Origin: Larus michahellis
Lineage: Eukaryota; Chordata; Aves; Charadriiformes; Laridae
NCBI RefSeq assembly: GCF_964199755.1
Contig: NC_133901.1
Coordinates: 51,061,324 to 51,125,323, forward strand
Length of the DNA stretch: 64,000 nucleotides
Reading direction: 5' to 3'
Positions 12,797-25,190 of this stretch are shown piece after piece (positions within the stretch are counted from its first letter, which is position 1; every line of letters starts with the position of its first letter). A model generated the notes under the pieces. The model was not told the origin of the DNA and did not search any database. It worked only from the letters and a program-made list of their open reading frames with translations. The translations under genes and the position numbers were made by a program.

Positions 12797-14383
12797 CTGT
12801 GTTACCAAAGTAACAAGGCTTCACCCTGTCCCTAGGGTCATAGCAGCAGCCTCGCTCTTCACAGTCTCCCTGGCTGATAGGCAAGGAGGCACACAGCAGC
12901 CGGTCTTGGCTGAGGACAGCAGAACAGACACCACTGCTTGGAGCATCCAGGGCTGGAAGAAACAGCAGGAGTTTGCAGCTAAGGCACAAGGAGCAGGGGG
13001 GTAAAGACACAGAGGACACTGCTGGCAGATGTCTTGGTGACTCTGCATGCAAATCGAGGGAAGTTAGACTCAAGTGAGGGTGAAACACACAGCCTGGAGC
13101 TGGCACGGAAGCCGGCTTAGAAGGGACCTGCATTCCCTGGAACAGAGACTCCCCCTGAAGCCACTCACAAGAGACTAGACTGTATGGGATCTGTCAAGAT
13201 AAAGTATTCCGCATCAACTCTGGTAGTTTGGAAAAATCATTGTACCCAATCTCCAGCTCAGTCCCTGAACTTGCAGGGATCGATGCAGTCAGAACATGTC
13301 TAGGAAACATAAGGAACATTCACCTGCTGACCCTGCAGAGGAGGCACAAGCCCTCAGCAAGTTGGTGGCTCTTCTGTCTGAAACCCTTCTCCAGGGAGTC
13401 TTCTGCACAGCAGTAAGTCCCTCTGCCCAGCCCCAGACTGACTAGGAACAGACATCCAAAAGGAAGGGCACTCATCACCACAAGATACAAGCGGGACTTC
13501 CTAATGAGCTGTCAGTCTTACCAGGAAGGTCCACAGGGCACCTGAGCAGCTTCTCTTCATGAAGAACCTTTTGTCCAGCATCGTCTGTTCCTTCAAGCCC
13601 AACCAGCATGAGGTAATTGCCATCCTAGGGGAGAGCCACACCAGTCAGGGCAGCCAGAGCAGCAGTAGCCACAGTCCCAGCAGAACCCCTAAGGTCACTC
13701 ACCCATTCAAAGACATAACAGCCAGTATAGGAGACCAATACTTTCCTGGAGCCATCTGGAGTCCCAGATACCAAGAGCCCACACTCAGAGTCATTCTGCA
13801 GAACGTGTGCCTCCCCCTCGGTATCTAGGGAAAGAGGAGACAGCAGCAGAGGTTTCAGCATCCCACGTTGAAGACGGGGTCCGCTACAATCCTACCCTTC
13901 TGTCGGAAAAAAGGCCCTAGCCAGTATTAGGGTCTGGGCCAGCAGGGGTGTGTGAGGGAAGAGCCAAGACCCAGCAGCCAAGACCATCTAGATCGAGGCA
14001 CGGCACGCCACCAAAGCCCGTGACTGCTAGGTCATACAAACAGCCCCCTGGTTACACAAGATGCACTGAAGCCGTTAGACAACACTTCACATCAAAGCTG
14101 CCCCTTTCTCCTCATTCCAGGCATACACCTGCACTGTGCCAAAATACAGCAATAAGAAAGCCTCTTGACACCACCCTCACTTACCCCAAGTAGTCAGCAC
14201 AAAGGAAGCGTTCCCTTCCCAGCCTGGAGGTAAGGTGAACTGCAGGCTTTCTTGGCCACAAACCAGCAGGGTGGGATCAGAAAAAACACTACCCTGAGCC
14301 CCCACAACCCAAACAAGGGGACCAAGAAAGCCCCAGAAGAGCACAGCTCCAAATGCAGCCCTAGACTGCCCTGCAACACCCAT
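12797..14383 (-). pseudogene. ZP4: ZP4 5' fragment (exons 1-4: signal peptide, ZP-N1, trefoil), truncated at the duplication breakpoint
   Basis: Egg-coat glycoprotein gene fragment. Exons on the - strand: 14383-14185 (start codon and signal peptide, then a Cys-Gly-Gln start of ZP-N), 13824-13703 (contains LQNDSECG and GCYVFEW), 13624-13522 (YLMLVGLEG ... LLRCPVDL) and 12952-12797 (P-type trefoil, with GDCEERGCCYDP). The phases 1/0/1/1 join correctly at GT-AG sites. The order signal-ZPN1-trefoil without a long repeat region, and motifs such as LQNDS.CG and EW..YLM.VG, fit ZP4 rather than ZP1. The ZP module exons, which should follow at lower coordinates, are absent. Homology to copy 2's right end begins at 12719, only 78 bp past exon 4. 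No stop or frameshift was seen in the four exons, so the decay looks recent. An intact parental ZP4 is inferred left of the window. Confidence 0.85.
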
Positions 14384-14428
14384 CCTGCTCTCTTGCTAAG
14401 CACCATAAAGCAGCTGCTCTCAGCCTAG

Positions 14429-14523
14429 CCTTTTAAATTGCAGAGCCAGCTGGGACCAGAAATTCCCAAAGTGTCCAGGTGGACCCAGCCCAGCAGTTTA
14501 ACACCTTCCATTGCTCTCACCTG
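14429..14523 (-). promoter_or_regulatory. ZP4 promoter: TATA-like element and E-box cluster
   Basis: On the - strand an AATTTAAAAGG TATA-like element (14429-14440) lies about 50 bp before the ZP4 start codon. Three E-boxes lie upstream (14447-14452, 14476-14481, 14518-14523) and one CAGCTG lies just downstream (14411-14416). Oocyte expression of ZP genes is known to depend on E-boxes bound by FIGLA; whether these sites serve that role is inference. Confidence 0.4.
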
Positions 14524-15081
14524 GCTCTGAACCCGGCGCAATCTGCTTGCACCCTTTGAAGGTGTGCAAGCAGGAGCTGCGCTTATGTCAAGAGACGAGC
14601 CTGCATTCATATCACTAAGCTGAGAGGAACTCCTCTGTGCAATTTACTGTCCAGCCCCAGGAGGGTCTTCAAACCCTTTTTTCTCACCCCGAGTTCTTCC
14701 CGCTGCTGGCCCATGCAGGAGATCCACCAGCTTTTCCCCATGTACCCTACTGCTGCTCTAATTGCTCATTACATGGCATGAGTGCAAGAAGCTGCGTGAC
14801 AACGCTCTTTTGCTCTTTTAAAGGAGCCGCCGCTTCAAATGCCGGACATGGGGTGCCAACATAGAAGCACAGAAATAGCCCTCCACATGAAATCTGTGGA
14901 AAACTGTGGCGCTCGGGCAGGCTTTGCACCCCTAAAAGGAGGTGATTCCCCTTAAACGGTCCTGGCTGTGGACTACAGCCCCGTTTGCAGTCCAGGGCTG
15001 TTCCGGGCATGGCTGCTAGGTGGCAGGACCATGTGCTCTGTGGGACACCCACCCCCAAAGGCTGGCCAAGTGGGCTGACAG
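14524..15081. other. Upstream flank of the ZP4 fragment, probably part of the duplicated unit
   Basis: There is no gene or recognisable repeat here. The corresponding copy-1 sequence would lie immediately left of position 1, so this stretch probably begins the duplicated unit together with the ZP4 fragment. Confidence 0.5.
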
Positions 15082-18000
15082 GATGGGCCTGAGACACAGG
15101 TAAGGGGAGCCTCTGTAATCCCAGAGAAAGCCTCTGCCTGCCAGCACCCATCGCCTGCCTGTACCTGCAGCGTGTCTCACGTAGAGCCTTCTCTCTCCCT
15201 CGCCACACATCAGGCTACAGCACCCCCACTGAGTAAAAGCCTTATTTCCATATGGGAAGGCCATCTTTCCGTACAGATGTTTCTGTATTCACGCAATGGA
15301 GGCGTGGATGTCTTCACGCTGCTGCAGGGGTGGCACGCACATAGTTGGTGCGTGCGTTTTTGTGCCCTGCTTTTTGCAGCAGCAGCGCTGGCATAGCCTG
15401 TGCCGCGTGTTCTTTTGTAATCTGCTTATTTCTTTGGGACTAGATCATCCCTAGATCGTCTAATCTTGACCCTTAATAACGCACTGCCGTTGGTAGCCAC
15501 CCACACTCCTGCTCTCAGCAGACCCTCCGGACGGCTGCCCAGCCCCACGCAGCAGGCAGCGTGCCCACCCCTCCAGCCAGCCCTCAGCAGCAGGCATGGG
15601 TCGTAGCTGAGTCCAAGGGAGGTGTTTCCTTTGCTCTTCCACCTTAGCCCACAGCCCGTCGCTCCTCTACAGCAGCACAGGATGCCGTGATCCCAGCCGG
15701 CCAGCCGGGTGAAGAACGTCACTGTGCCTGCCCTGCGCGCTGCTTCTTTCATGTACCAACCAGGAGAGCTGTTCCACAAAGTACAAGACCTTTCCCGCTG
15801 CTCTGCCCGGCAGAGACTGAAGCAAATGGATCTCGACAGGCTGCCTGCGTGGCTGCTGTTTGAGCCGCGCTCACGAACCAAATGGGCTGGTCCCAGCGCC
15901 TGCCTGGGCACCGGGCAGCCACAGTGGAGAGGAACCTGGGGAAAACATTTGGACTTTGGCAGGGAGGGAGGCTTCATCTCTGTAGAAGCTTGTGCCAGGA
16001 CAGCTTGCCCAAATCTCACAGCCACCGTGTGACTGCTGAATGCTTCACTTCACTGCATTATCTGCTGATAAATGGGTAAAAAATAACAAATAAATGAAGC
16101 ACTTTGGAGCTATAGAGATAGCTTTCATTACACTTTAACCCACCAATACTTTGTTTATGCTCATAGGAAAAAGTATCTACAGGTACGTGAAGAATAACTC
16201 TCTGTGAAACAACACTGGGAACGCTGTAGATCCCCCAGGCAATACCTGTGCTGAGAACGGTTTCAGGTAAGTGCCCTTTCCTAATTTCGACGCGCAGACA
16301 CTTGACAGCTGTGTTGGAGGACGTGGAGATGGGAGGTGATGAAAATGAGCCTGAAATTCACGGAAACGAGATGCTTTGTTCAGAAGAAGTTGGGATAGGC
16401 AGCGGAAAGCAGCTTGGCTGAGAGGAAACAGGCAGGTCTCTCTTCCTCGCAAATCTCTTCCTCATCCATTTAATAGTTCTCACGCAGTACAGTGACCCAG
16501 CTGTAAGCACCAGTTTAGCTAGCACTCAAGACCACCACAAACAGGACGACGCAGAAGATGAAGGTAGGGCAGGCAACAAATCTCTGTAGGCCACTAGCCT
16601 GAAGCTGACCCCAGCAAGCTAAAATCTTCCTGGGATATCCATCAGGAGAATCCTCTCCTCCTAACAATTTTGAGCCTGGAGACTGGGACAGACATAGCGG
16701 CAGTGTAGGAGTAGCCCTGGCTGTAGAAAGCTCTCTAGAGCTTCTGTGGAAAGAAAAGTAAGTATTAAGCACCACCACAAAGAAGTGCTGGAAAGAGGCG
16801 TAGAAAACGCCCTGCGCATTGTGGGAGTGCCTCTGACGAGATCGCAGTGTCTGGCTTGTACTGTGCACCATATGTGGCACAAACTGGCAGTGCATGGAGG
16901 AGAGGCTCGGTCAAAACAATCCTCCACAGAAGGTGAACAGTATTTGCCGACAGCAGGGACATCCACACCAAGCTTCCCGGGGATGAGGGGTGCTGGCAGC
17001 ACAGTGGGCAGGAGAGGCATTTTGCAGTGCCACCTTCTGAATCAAGGTCCAAAAAGAGAAGGCTCAGGCAGTAAGCCTTCTACACAACCATGGCAGTTTT
17101 GCTTCAAGCTTGTGCTTTAGTTTAGAAAAAAAGAGAAAAAGCTACAACACTGGCAGCCTTTTCTTTGACTATCCCCAATAGGTGCCTCCAATTAACTTAA
17201 AACCAAAGCTCCTGGTGAAGATGGAGAGGAGGGCATTTCAGCCTGGCCTTCCTGGACTTTCACGTGAACGGAGAGGACAGAGCAGTCCTGCCTACTCTTA
17301 GCATCTGCAAACAGAAGTGAGTACTCGGAAAACCCTGGAATACTACTGTGACATGAAAAGGTCTGTGTTTTCCCACAGGGACGGGTCTGAGTGACTAGTC
17401 TTATGTGTTTTCCTCCCTTGTAAACCCCCAGTGTGTCTGCCAGGGCGGTGGGAATATCTGGAATATAATGATTTTATTCTGACAAAAATGAGAAAGCTTG
17501 AAAGTATTCCCAGTTCCAGGGCTCTTGCCCAAAGTGTGTCTCAAACTGTGAGGTAGAGCTAGGAAGTAAGCCCTCGTCCCCAGGATCAACGGCACTTTAC
17601 AGGGAAGGTGGCAAGGCAATGAACTCAGGCAGCAGAGAGGCCTCCTGTAGCCAAGTAAACTCCCATGAACTCCGCTTTCACCCAGAGCGACATGAACTCC
17701 CATGAACTGCCCTGGCAACATCTGAGCCGATGCAGAGGAGTTCACGTCAGCGGATAAGCAACTAGCCCAAACTTGTTGGCAATTCAGTTTTTCCACCAAA
17801 GTATCAAGTACAGGTCTTTAAGAAGTGAAATGACATTTTAAACGAACAACAGGTTTTAAGAAGTGAAATGACATTTTAAAAGAACAGCTAGCAAATTATT
17901 GCACCAATGCAAAAGAGCAAGGATGACGTAAGAACTTACGGGGAAGCTGCAGAAACTTTTGCAAAACTTCGCTAGCTCCTCTGAGTGAAGGGGAAACTCA

Positions 18001-19244
18001 CGCTAACACGCTGCGGCACAGCAAACCCAGCACACTCCAACCAAGCACCTGGTTCACCCAGGCCCCTCGCTGATTCCCACCAAGTCCCACGTCCCCTATC
18101 CTCGCAACACCTTCCGCTCAGTGGGATGAGTCCTGTCTGCCTGCAGAAGCGTCGCAGCTCAGGAAAGACAGAGGGATATGGCCAGACTGAGCGAGCTGAG
18201 CACAGGCAGTGCCACAGCCCTGAGGGTCCTTTCTACCCGCCGTTGCCACTGCTGTTGGGACCTCGCAGGTACACAGCCCCAGAGTGGGCAGGAAGCCTCC
18301 CCAGCTCTTTTTGAAGCCCTTGCAACACACCAGACATGCTCTGCAGTCTCCCAGAGCACCTCTGGCCCTTCCAGGGGAGCAGTTCCTCATGTTGGAGTCA
18401 GACAACAACTAAACAGGGAACTCGTACGTGCCAGCTTCTAGCAGTAGCTTGGGTGCGCTGCTTGGGTCATTGCAAGTGCAAGGAGTAGTGGCCAGGTTGC
18501 ACTGACCTATACCCAGCCTCTCACAAGCGCACCTCTGGCTCAGCTTGGGAAGCCATTGCCCAGAGACCCTCTCAAGAGACCCATCTCAAGATTTCTCTCT
18601 TCTCTACCTGCTTCTCTCACCCTTTCCTCTAGGAGACCTCAAACAGGTCAGAGTCCCAAGGTCTAGTCCCCTTTTCTTATGTCTTTTTCTTATCTCTCCC
18701 GGCAAATCCTTTCTCATCTATTGTGACGTCTGGAGACCTTTCTGCCCTTGCCAGACGGATATTTTATACTTTCCCCTCCTGTGAGGCCAGACATCTCTAG
18801 GGAGAGAGACCGAGGCAATTGCTGTGCATTGAGGAGAACACGTCAGTATGTTTTTTGGCACATCACACGCAGTGCGAACTCCACTGATAATGTCAGGAAG
18901 ACTTCAGGAACAAGCAAGGATGGCTCACCCCACTGAGAGCTTGTACGATTAATACCAAAGAACAGAAAATGCAAACAGCACTGAAGTACTTCGAAGATAC
19001 TCTCGTGACAGTGGATTTCCAGGAGCGCCTGAGTCGAAGAGTGTGCCCCTAGTGTGACCTCTTTAATAATAAACTTTAGATGAAACAAAACAAGTTTTAT
19101 GAACACATTGTAAATTTCTTAACCTCAGTTGGCCTCTGCAATTGTTTGAGATAAGGTGTGTCTTTGATGGCCAATTAACACTGAGAGAAGTCCTAGTTTC
19201 ATAACACAGGGCAGTCAAACAAATGATTGACTACTAATATTGAC
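15082..19244. other. 5' flank of CYP2C-like copy 2, no gene recognised
   Basis: Near-identical copy of 1-4125, with only a handful of substitutions and the 38-bp local duplication. Open frames match those of copy 1 and show no recognisable domain. Confidence 0.6.
17811..17887. repeat. 38-39-bp local tandem duplication found only in copy 2
   Basis: Two adjacent units of about 38-39 bp share AAGAAGTGAAATGACATTTT and differ at a few bases. Copy 1 has one unit at the matching place (about 2730-2770). It is useful as a marker to tell the two copies apart. Confidence 0.9.
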
Positions 19245-19320
19245 TGACTCAGCCACGTGATCCAAAACCTGCTGTTGAGGTAACATAGCCAGCATAGCTA
19301 ACATAGCCCTTCGGTATATA
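19245..19320 (+). promoter_or_regulatory. CYP2C-like copy 2 proximal promoter (same architecture as copy 1)
   Basis: TGACTCAGC at 19245-19253, CACGTG at 19254-19259 and TATATA at 19315-19320, 51 bp before the start codon. I see no difference from copy 1 within this promoter, so basal regulation is expected to be shared. Any expression difference would have to come from further away. Confidence 0.6.
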
Positions 19321-19370
19321 GGCTCGGGCTCCGGCAGCCAGAGTCACTCCCTCCTGAGCCACAGAAGCAA

Positions 19371-22300
19371 ATGGAGCTCCTGGGAGCAGCCACTGTTGTC
19401 CTCCTGGTTTGCATTGCTTGCCTGCTCTCCATCACAGCATGGAGAGGGAGGTCTGGAAAGGGGAAGATGCCTCCGGGACCAGCTCCCCTTCCCATCCTAG
19501 GTAACTTGCTGCAGGTGAAACCAAAGGACTTGGCCACAACCCTCCAGAAGGTGAGGCCACTTTCTTCTTCTCTCTTACTTTCTTCTGTGGGCAAGAAGTG
19601 TGTGGGACCTGTGCGTGGGGACAGTCTGTGACCATAGCTTGATAAGCAGCTATCCCAGAGGAGCAGAAAAGCCATGAGGATCTCAGCTGCTCCCCCGCAC
19701 TGCTGTTGTCATTGTTGCACAGGGCCTGATAGCTGGGAACCCTCTCCACACCTATATTTGTCAGGAGAGGACGAAAACTTGACGTTGCTGGTCTGTGAGG
19801 CTGCACTGCCTGCCGTGGGATGCAGCAGCAAGGCCACTTTTCAACTCCTCCTCCCGCTCTGCTCCATGGCCATCTTCTGTCTTGCATTTTGACAGCTCAG
19901 TGAAGAGTATGGACCAGTGTTCACAGTGCACCTGGGCTCTGACCCAGTGGTGGTGCTGCACGGACATGATGTGGTGAAAGAAGCCTTGGTTGATCGCGCG
20001 GACGAGTTTGCTGCCAGAGGACACATGCCAATAGGAGACAGGGCGAACAACGGATTAGGTATGTTTGCTGAGTGAGCTCCTTCTGAGGAGAAGGGAAGGG
20101 CTGAGCATTCATTTGGCAGATCAGGGCTGGAATGTACCACGCAGGAGGGAGGACTGTGGAGAGTGGGTGGGTCCTACCTGGAGAAGGGAAGGCAGAGTGG
20201 GCTGTAATTGCTGCCTTTTATCACCCAAAGCGGGTAGTAGAGAAATGGAGTCAGATTGATCTTAGTGATGTGCAGTGAAAGGGCAAGCGGCAACAGCCCC
20301 CAGCTGCAGCAAGGGGAATTATGTGCAGATACGAGCGATGAATTGTTCACAAGGAGGTTGGGCATGTGGTGGAGAAGGCCAAAAGCAGGCAGGTGGACTA
20401 CAGTACCTCCATAGAGTGTCTCCAAACCACAGTACTCTATGACACTACCGTGACAGTGCTCTCCCAGGGACAGGATTCGCTCTCGCTGTGAGCCTCTGTT
20501 CATCTCACACCCAGCACACCCAAGCCAGGTCTTTGCTCTTCCTTCTTCCTCTGCAGGGATTATTTTTAGCAACAACCAGGAGTGGTTACAAGTCCGTCGG
20601 TTTGCTCTCAGCACTCTGCGCAACTTTGGAATGGGGAAGAGGAGCATTGAAGAGAGGATCCAGGAGGAATCTGAGCACTTGCTAGAAGAGATCAACAAAA
20701 CAAAGGGTATGCTACAGTTTCAATATAGCTTATGTTTGCAAGAAAAAGGACTGTACTAAGGGAGACCCATGTCTTTAGCATAGAATAGAATTAGCACGTG
20801 CTTTGGCCATGCACCAGCTGCCCCCCGTTACAGAGCAGTAAATAATTCCGTGATCACATACTGTTCTTTTTGGGGACCCTTCTGTGTCGTTCAGAGACTC
20901 TGTTCTGGTATTTCCACTAACAACCAGAGCCCAGGTTACCCACAGTAGCCATGAGTAGCCATAGTTGGTTTTCTTTATGGTTTGTAACTTTTCTGAAATC
21001 CCAGGAACGCCTTTTGACCCAACCTTCATGCTGAGCTGTGCTGTCTCCAACATCATATGCTCCATTGTCTTTGGGAGACGATATGACTATAAAGACAAGA
21101 AGTTCCTGGCCCTGATGAATAACATGAACAACATCTTTGAGATGATGAACTCCTACTGGGGACAGGTACAATCCAGTAGGCATTTTAGTGTGTCAACATT
21201 CTCCTAGGGGAGCAGGGAGCCTTCCTCCCAGTGAAGTCCCATCTCAGTTTTCTAAGTAGGACCCCGTCAGTGCTTTGCTGCACAGGAGGGAATTCATTCA
21301 AGAGCAAGACGCACCCTCACCAATGGAGAGCTGAGGGTGCTTCCCCCTGGTCCTGACGCCCTTCTTCTCCGCCTAAGGTTCCTACCACTAAGCAAGCCCC
21401 TACTGCCCTGTCAGACTGCCCAGCCTCACCGCCCTTCTGCTTGTCTCAGTTGAGAGGGTTGTGAACTTCCTAGGCTTTTTGGTAATATCAAAGGATGGGG
21501 CAATGGTCATGCTAGGGACCCTCCTGTTTCTTTCTTTCCAGCTCTACCAGATGTTCTCAAATATCCTGGATTACTTGCCTGGCCCACACAACAAAATATT
21601 CACAGAATTTGATGCTCTAAAAGCCTTTGTGGCAGAGGAGGTGAAGATACACCAAGCCACCCTAGATCCCAGCTCCCCTCAGGATTTCATTGATTGCTTC
21701 CTCACCAAAATGCAGGAGGTAAGGAGACAGCGTACAGCCCCAGCTCATCCCCAACACACCTACACTGAGCCCCTTCCCTCTCCTAAGTAACACAGGCATT
21801 GGGATGATCCCTTCCCAGGCAGCTAGGCTGTGCAGTGGGAAGGCACCAGCAATACCCCAGATATTGCCTGTGCTAGAGCTTATAGCTCTGGGTCTGCACA
21901 CTCACCAGCCCCTACCTGCACCTTCTTGGACAGCAAGACCTTCATCTGCTCTCACTGAAACACAGGGATGTGTGCAGTCTGGTCTTGCAGTTCTTCCACT
22001 GGAAAGCAGTTAGCACAGCAAGGGCAGACATGCAGCTACGTACCATTTGGTGCACAGCTTGAAAGAAGGCCGCGCTGGTGTTGAGCTTACTGCACAAAGA
22101 GAGCATTGCAATGTCCCAGGTGGCTGCTGCAGCTTAGCAGAGAAATGCAAGAGCTCTGGGTGAGAAAGAAGGCCTGGGATGACACAAGAAAGGGCCACTT
22201 TTCTCAGCCCAGCCAGAGAAACAGCCCAGCCTTTTCCCTAGGAGAAAGAGCACCCCAATTCCAGTTTCCACATGAAGAACCTGATAACCAGCACCTTCGA

Positions 22301-25190
22301 CTTGTTCATTGCCGGGACTGAGACAACTAGCACGACTGTAAGATATGGGCTTCTGCTTCTTCTCAAATACCCGAAGATACAAGGTACCAGTCTGTGACCT
22401 CTTCCTCTCTAGCTGTTCCCCTGGGCTGGGCACGCGTCTAGCACCGTATCCTTCTCCCAACTTTCCTCCTCTCTCTCGCACATTTTACCCAAATGGGCAA
22501 AGTCCTTGCACTGTCATTCCCCAGGGTAGGCATTAGAGATCCCTCAGCTTCACTGGCATCATCATCAGCTGCACTCCCCTCACAGCCAAGGACTTGACTG
22601 TGTGTCTTTACCGCCCAGTACTCCTATTTAGTCAAGTCACTGGGAGGACATTCTTTGCATGGGCCGCAGTGGAACTGTGTTCTAGTCGACACCAAAACCA
22701 ACATCAGTGCTCCTGTCACCTGTGATGTGTGATTTGTGGGCAGCTTAGGGCAACCTGTTTAGGTAGGTTTGGTTTTATTTACCCATTTTATGGTTTGTGC
22801 TTCTCATGACAGAGAAAGTTCAAGAAGAGATTGACCGGGTAGTAGGACGATCACGAAAACCTTGCGTGGCTGACCGGACCCAGATGCCCTACACAGATGC
22901 GGTGGTCCATGAAATCCAGCGCTTCATCTCCCTCGTCCCCCTGAGTGTCCCTCGCGCTGTGACCAAAGACCTCTGCTTCAGAGAGTATGTCATTCCCAAG
23001 GTTAGTGGGCAAGGTCCCTCAAGTTCGGCAGCACTTTTGCTCTTAGGCTGGCAGTTACAAGCCAGAAGCTAGAAGTGCAGTGGCCTGACCTAGTATCACC
23101 CAGCCCTTCAGGAAGGTGTTATCCTCAGGCTCCTGTAGCTCACTTGCAGCCCCTTGCTGCCACTCCGTGGGCCAAGACTGGAACAGTAGCTCTGCCCAAC
23201 ACCTTTGCTCACTTGCTCCGCAGCTTTATCCATCTGCAGAAACACGGTGGGTTCACAAAAAAAACAGAGCAGTGACTCCTCACACAAAAGGCAGCAAAGC
23301 CATGGAACTGCTCACCACCCTCCAGGAGAGCCTGTGCGCATGCCTGGAAGCAAAGTCAGTTGGTGGTTATTGAGCACAGAAAACCCCAGAGCCACAAAGT
23401 GCTGAAGACTACGTTTGCAATCAAGGGAACGAGCAAAACCTCTTTGCCTGTTTTTACACACTTCTTGAGGCAGTCACTGCTGGCCATTGCCAGAGGCAGG
23501 CTGATGGGCTACAGCAACCCATGGCCTGGCCTGTCGCAGCAGCGCTCGTTGCTCTTCTGGCTGACTGTGTACAGCAGGGGAACAGCAGCACACAGGCTGT
23601 TGGCCTTTTAATTTTCAGCTGTCTGTGTAAAATCAAAAGGCAGGACCCAGGGACCTGCTCAGCTTCTAGCAGATGGCTCTTGTGTCATCACTGTTGGATT
23701 ACTTATCTCACACCCCCACCAATGGCTGGTCAGGAAGAGGGAAGGAAGAGGACTGTGGCAGAAGAAATTTGTCAGGAGACGGGAAAGCAACCTTTTGCTT
23801 TTCGGGGCTCACAGAAAAGAAGGAACATCTACAAGTTCATTAGGGTGAAACACTGAGAAAGAGGAAGAATTAGGTGGGGTGTCCCCAGATGACTAGAGCA
23901 AAGTGAGGATAAATGGTCCGAAAGTGAGAGGGAGCATTCAGGAAGATCAGCCAACAATTGTCCCTGCTGTCCCATCTAGCAGGCTCTCCCTAAAGCTGCC
24001 TCCCCAAAGGCAAGGTCCCCAAAAGGAAACCAAAGGCACTAGTAGGACTGTGCTGGGATGCTCAGTCTTAACTTGGCAGGCAGTCGGATTAAGTGACCTA
24101 ACTCACCTCCCCTTCATATTCTGCTCTTCTCCTTGTGTTATCTCAGGGCACCACAATCTTTCCTGTCCTCACTTCTGTCCTCCACGACAGTAAAGAGTTT
24201 CCAAACCCAAATGAGTTCAACCCTGGACACTTCTTGAACGAGAACGGCACCTTTAGGAAGAGCGAGTTCTTCATGCCCTTCTCAGCAGGTAAAGCACTGG
24301 CTTTCTCTCTCTTCCTCTCCCTGTCGCCGTCGTCCTCCTCCCCCTCTGGGGACCATTCTGCCTTTCCCTATAACACACACTCCCTCTTCCCAGCGTGGTC
24401 CCACCGGTGCTTCCATAGGGCTCACTGCTCTCTGGATAACCCCTCCCTGATGCTCCATTCCCCAGCTGCACCTCCCATCGTGTTCAGGCCTGGAGGCTTC
24501 TCAAACCTCCTACTGGGAGTTGCCGATGTAATGATGTGAATGGGATCTATTGACGCTTTCTAAAAAACCTGTCACCTTCCGACACAACCACCAAAGTCAT
24601 CCTTAACCATCCTCTCTTTCCGTGGTAGTTGCACTTTTCCCAGCACCTCTTAAGTACCTCTCGGGCTACACGCAACCACTCACCTACCAATAGCCCCTAC
24701 CCTCTGTTTTCTCATCTGTGCTTCATGTGCCCTTACTCTCTCTCACCTTGCCCTCTGCAACGCCCCCTCTATGCTCAAGACTTCTTCTGCTCTTGTTCTT
24801 CCTTCACACACCCAACCAAACTGCCAAGGGTGGGCGTCCATCTTTCTCCAACAAACTATTCTCTTGCAAACGTCCTTAGTAATCCCGACAGTCGTCTCAC
24901 TGCTGGAGCTGTATCTGGTAAATAAAGCTGCCTAACATACCTGCTTAGTACAAACTCTTGTCTACTTGGCAACACCTGTCGAGCACTATTTGCTGTTTTC
25001 ACTTCCAGGGAAGCGAATATGCCCCGGAGAGAGCCTGGCACGCATGGAGATATTCCTACTCATGGCCATCATCTTGCAGAACTTTACCTTGAAGCCTGTC
25101 GTTGACCCCCAGGAACTCAGCATAACCCCAACACTGAGTGGGACAACCAACGTACCTCCTGCCTACCAGCTCTGTGCTGTCCCCCGCTAA
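19371..25190 (+). CDS. CYP2C-like: Cytochrome P450 family 2, subfamily C-like, copy 2 (complete, nine exons)
   Basis: Full-length paralogue of 4252-10071 with the same role and architecture. Exons: 19371-19550, 19896-20058, 20557-20706, 21005-21165, 21542-21718, 22242-22383, 22813-23000, 24147-24288 and 25009-25190, coding for 494 aa. All catalytic landmarks are intact (I-helix AGTETT, ExxR, haem Cys439), and no stop, frameshift or broken splice site is visible. By eye only three of 1485 coding bases differ from copy 1, all in exon 4. They give Met173 (Thr in copy 1) and Met212 (Ser in copy 1). Residue 212 aligns with Leu208 of human CYP2C9 in the F helix / substrate recognition site 2, so a shift in substrate preference is conceivable. 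Promoter and poly(A) signal match copy 1. Confidence 0.97.

Noticed and set aside
13338-13417. Possible extra ZP4 exon between exons 3 and 4 on the - strand
   Set aside because: Acceptor- and donor-like sites exist, but including it breaks the frame into the trefoil exon, and exon 3 joins exon 4 directly in phase.
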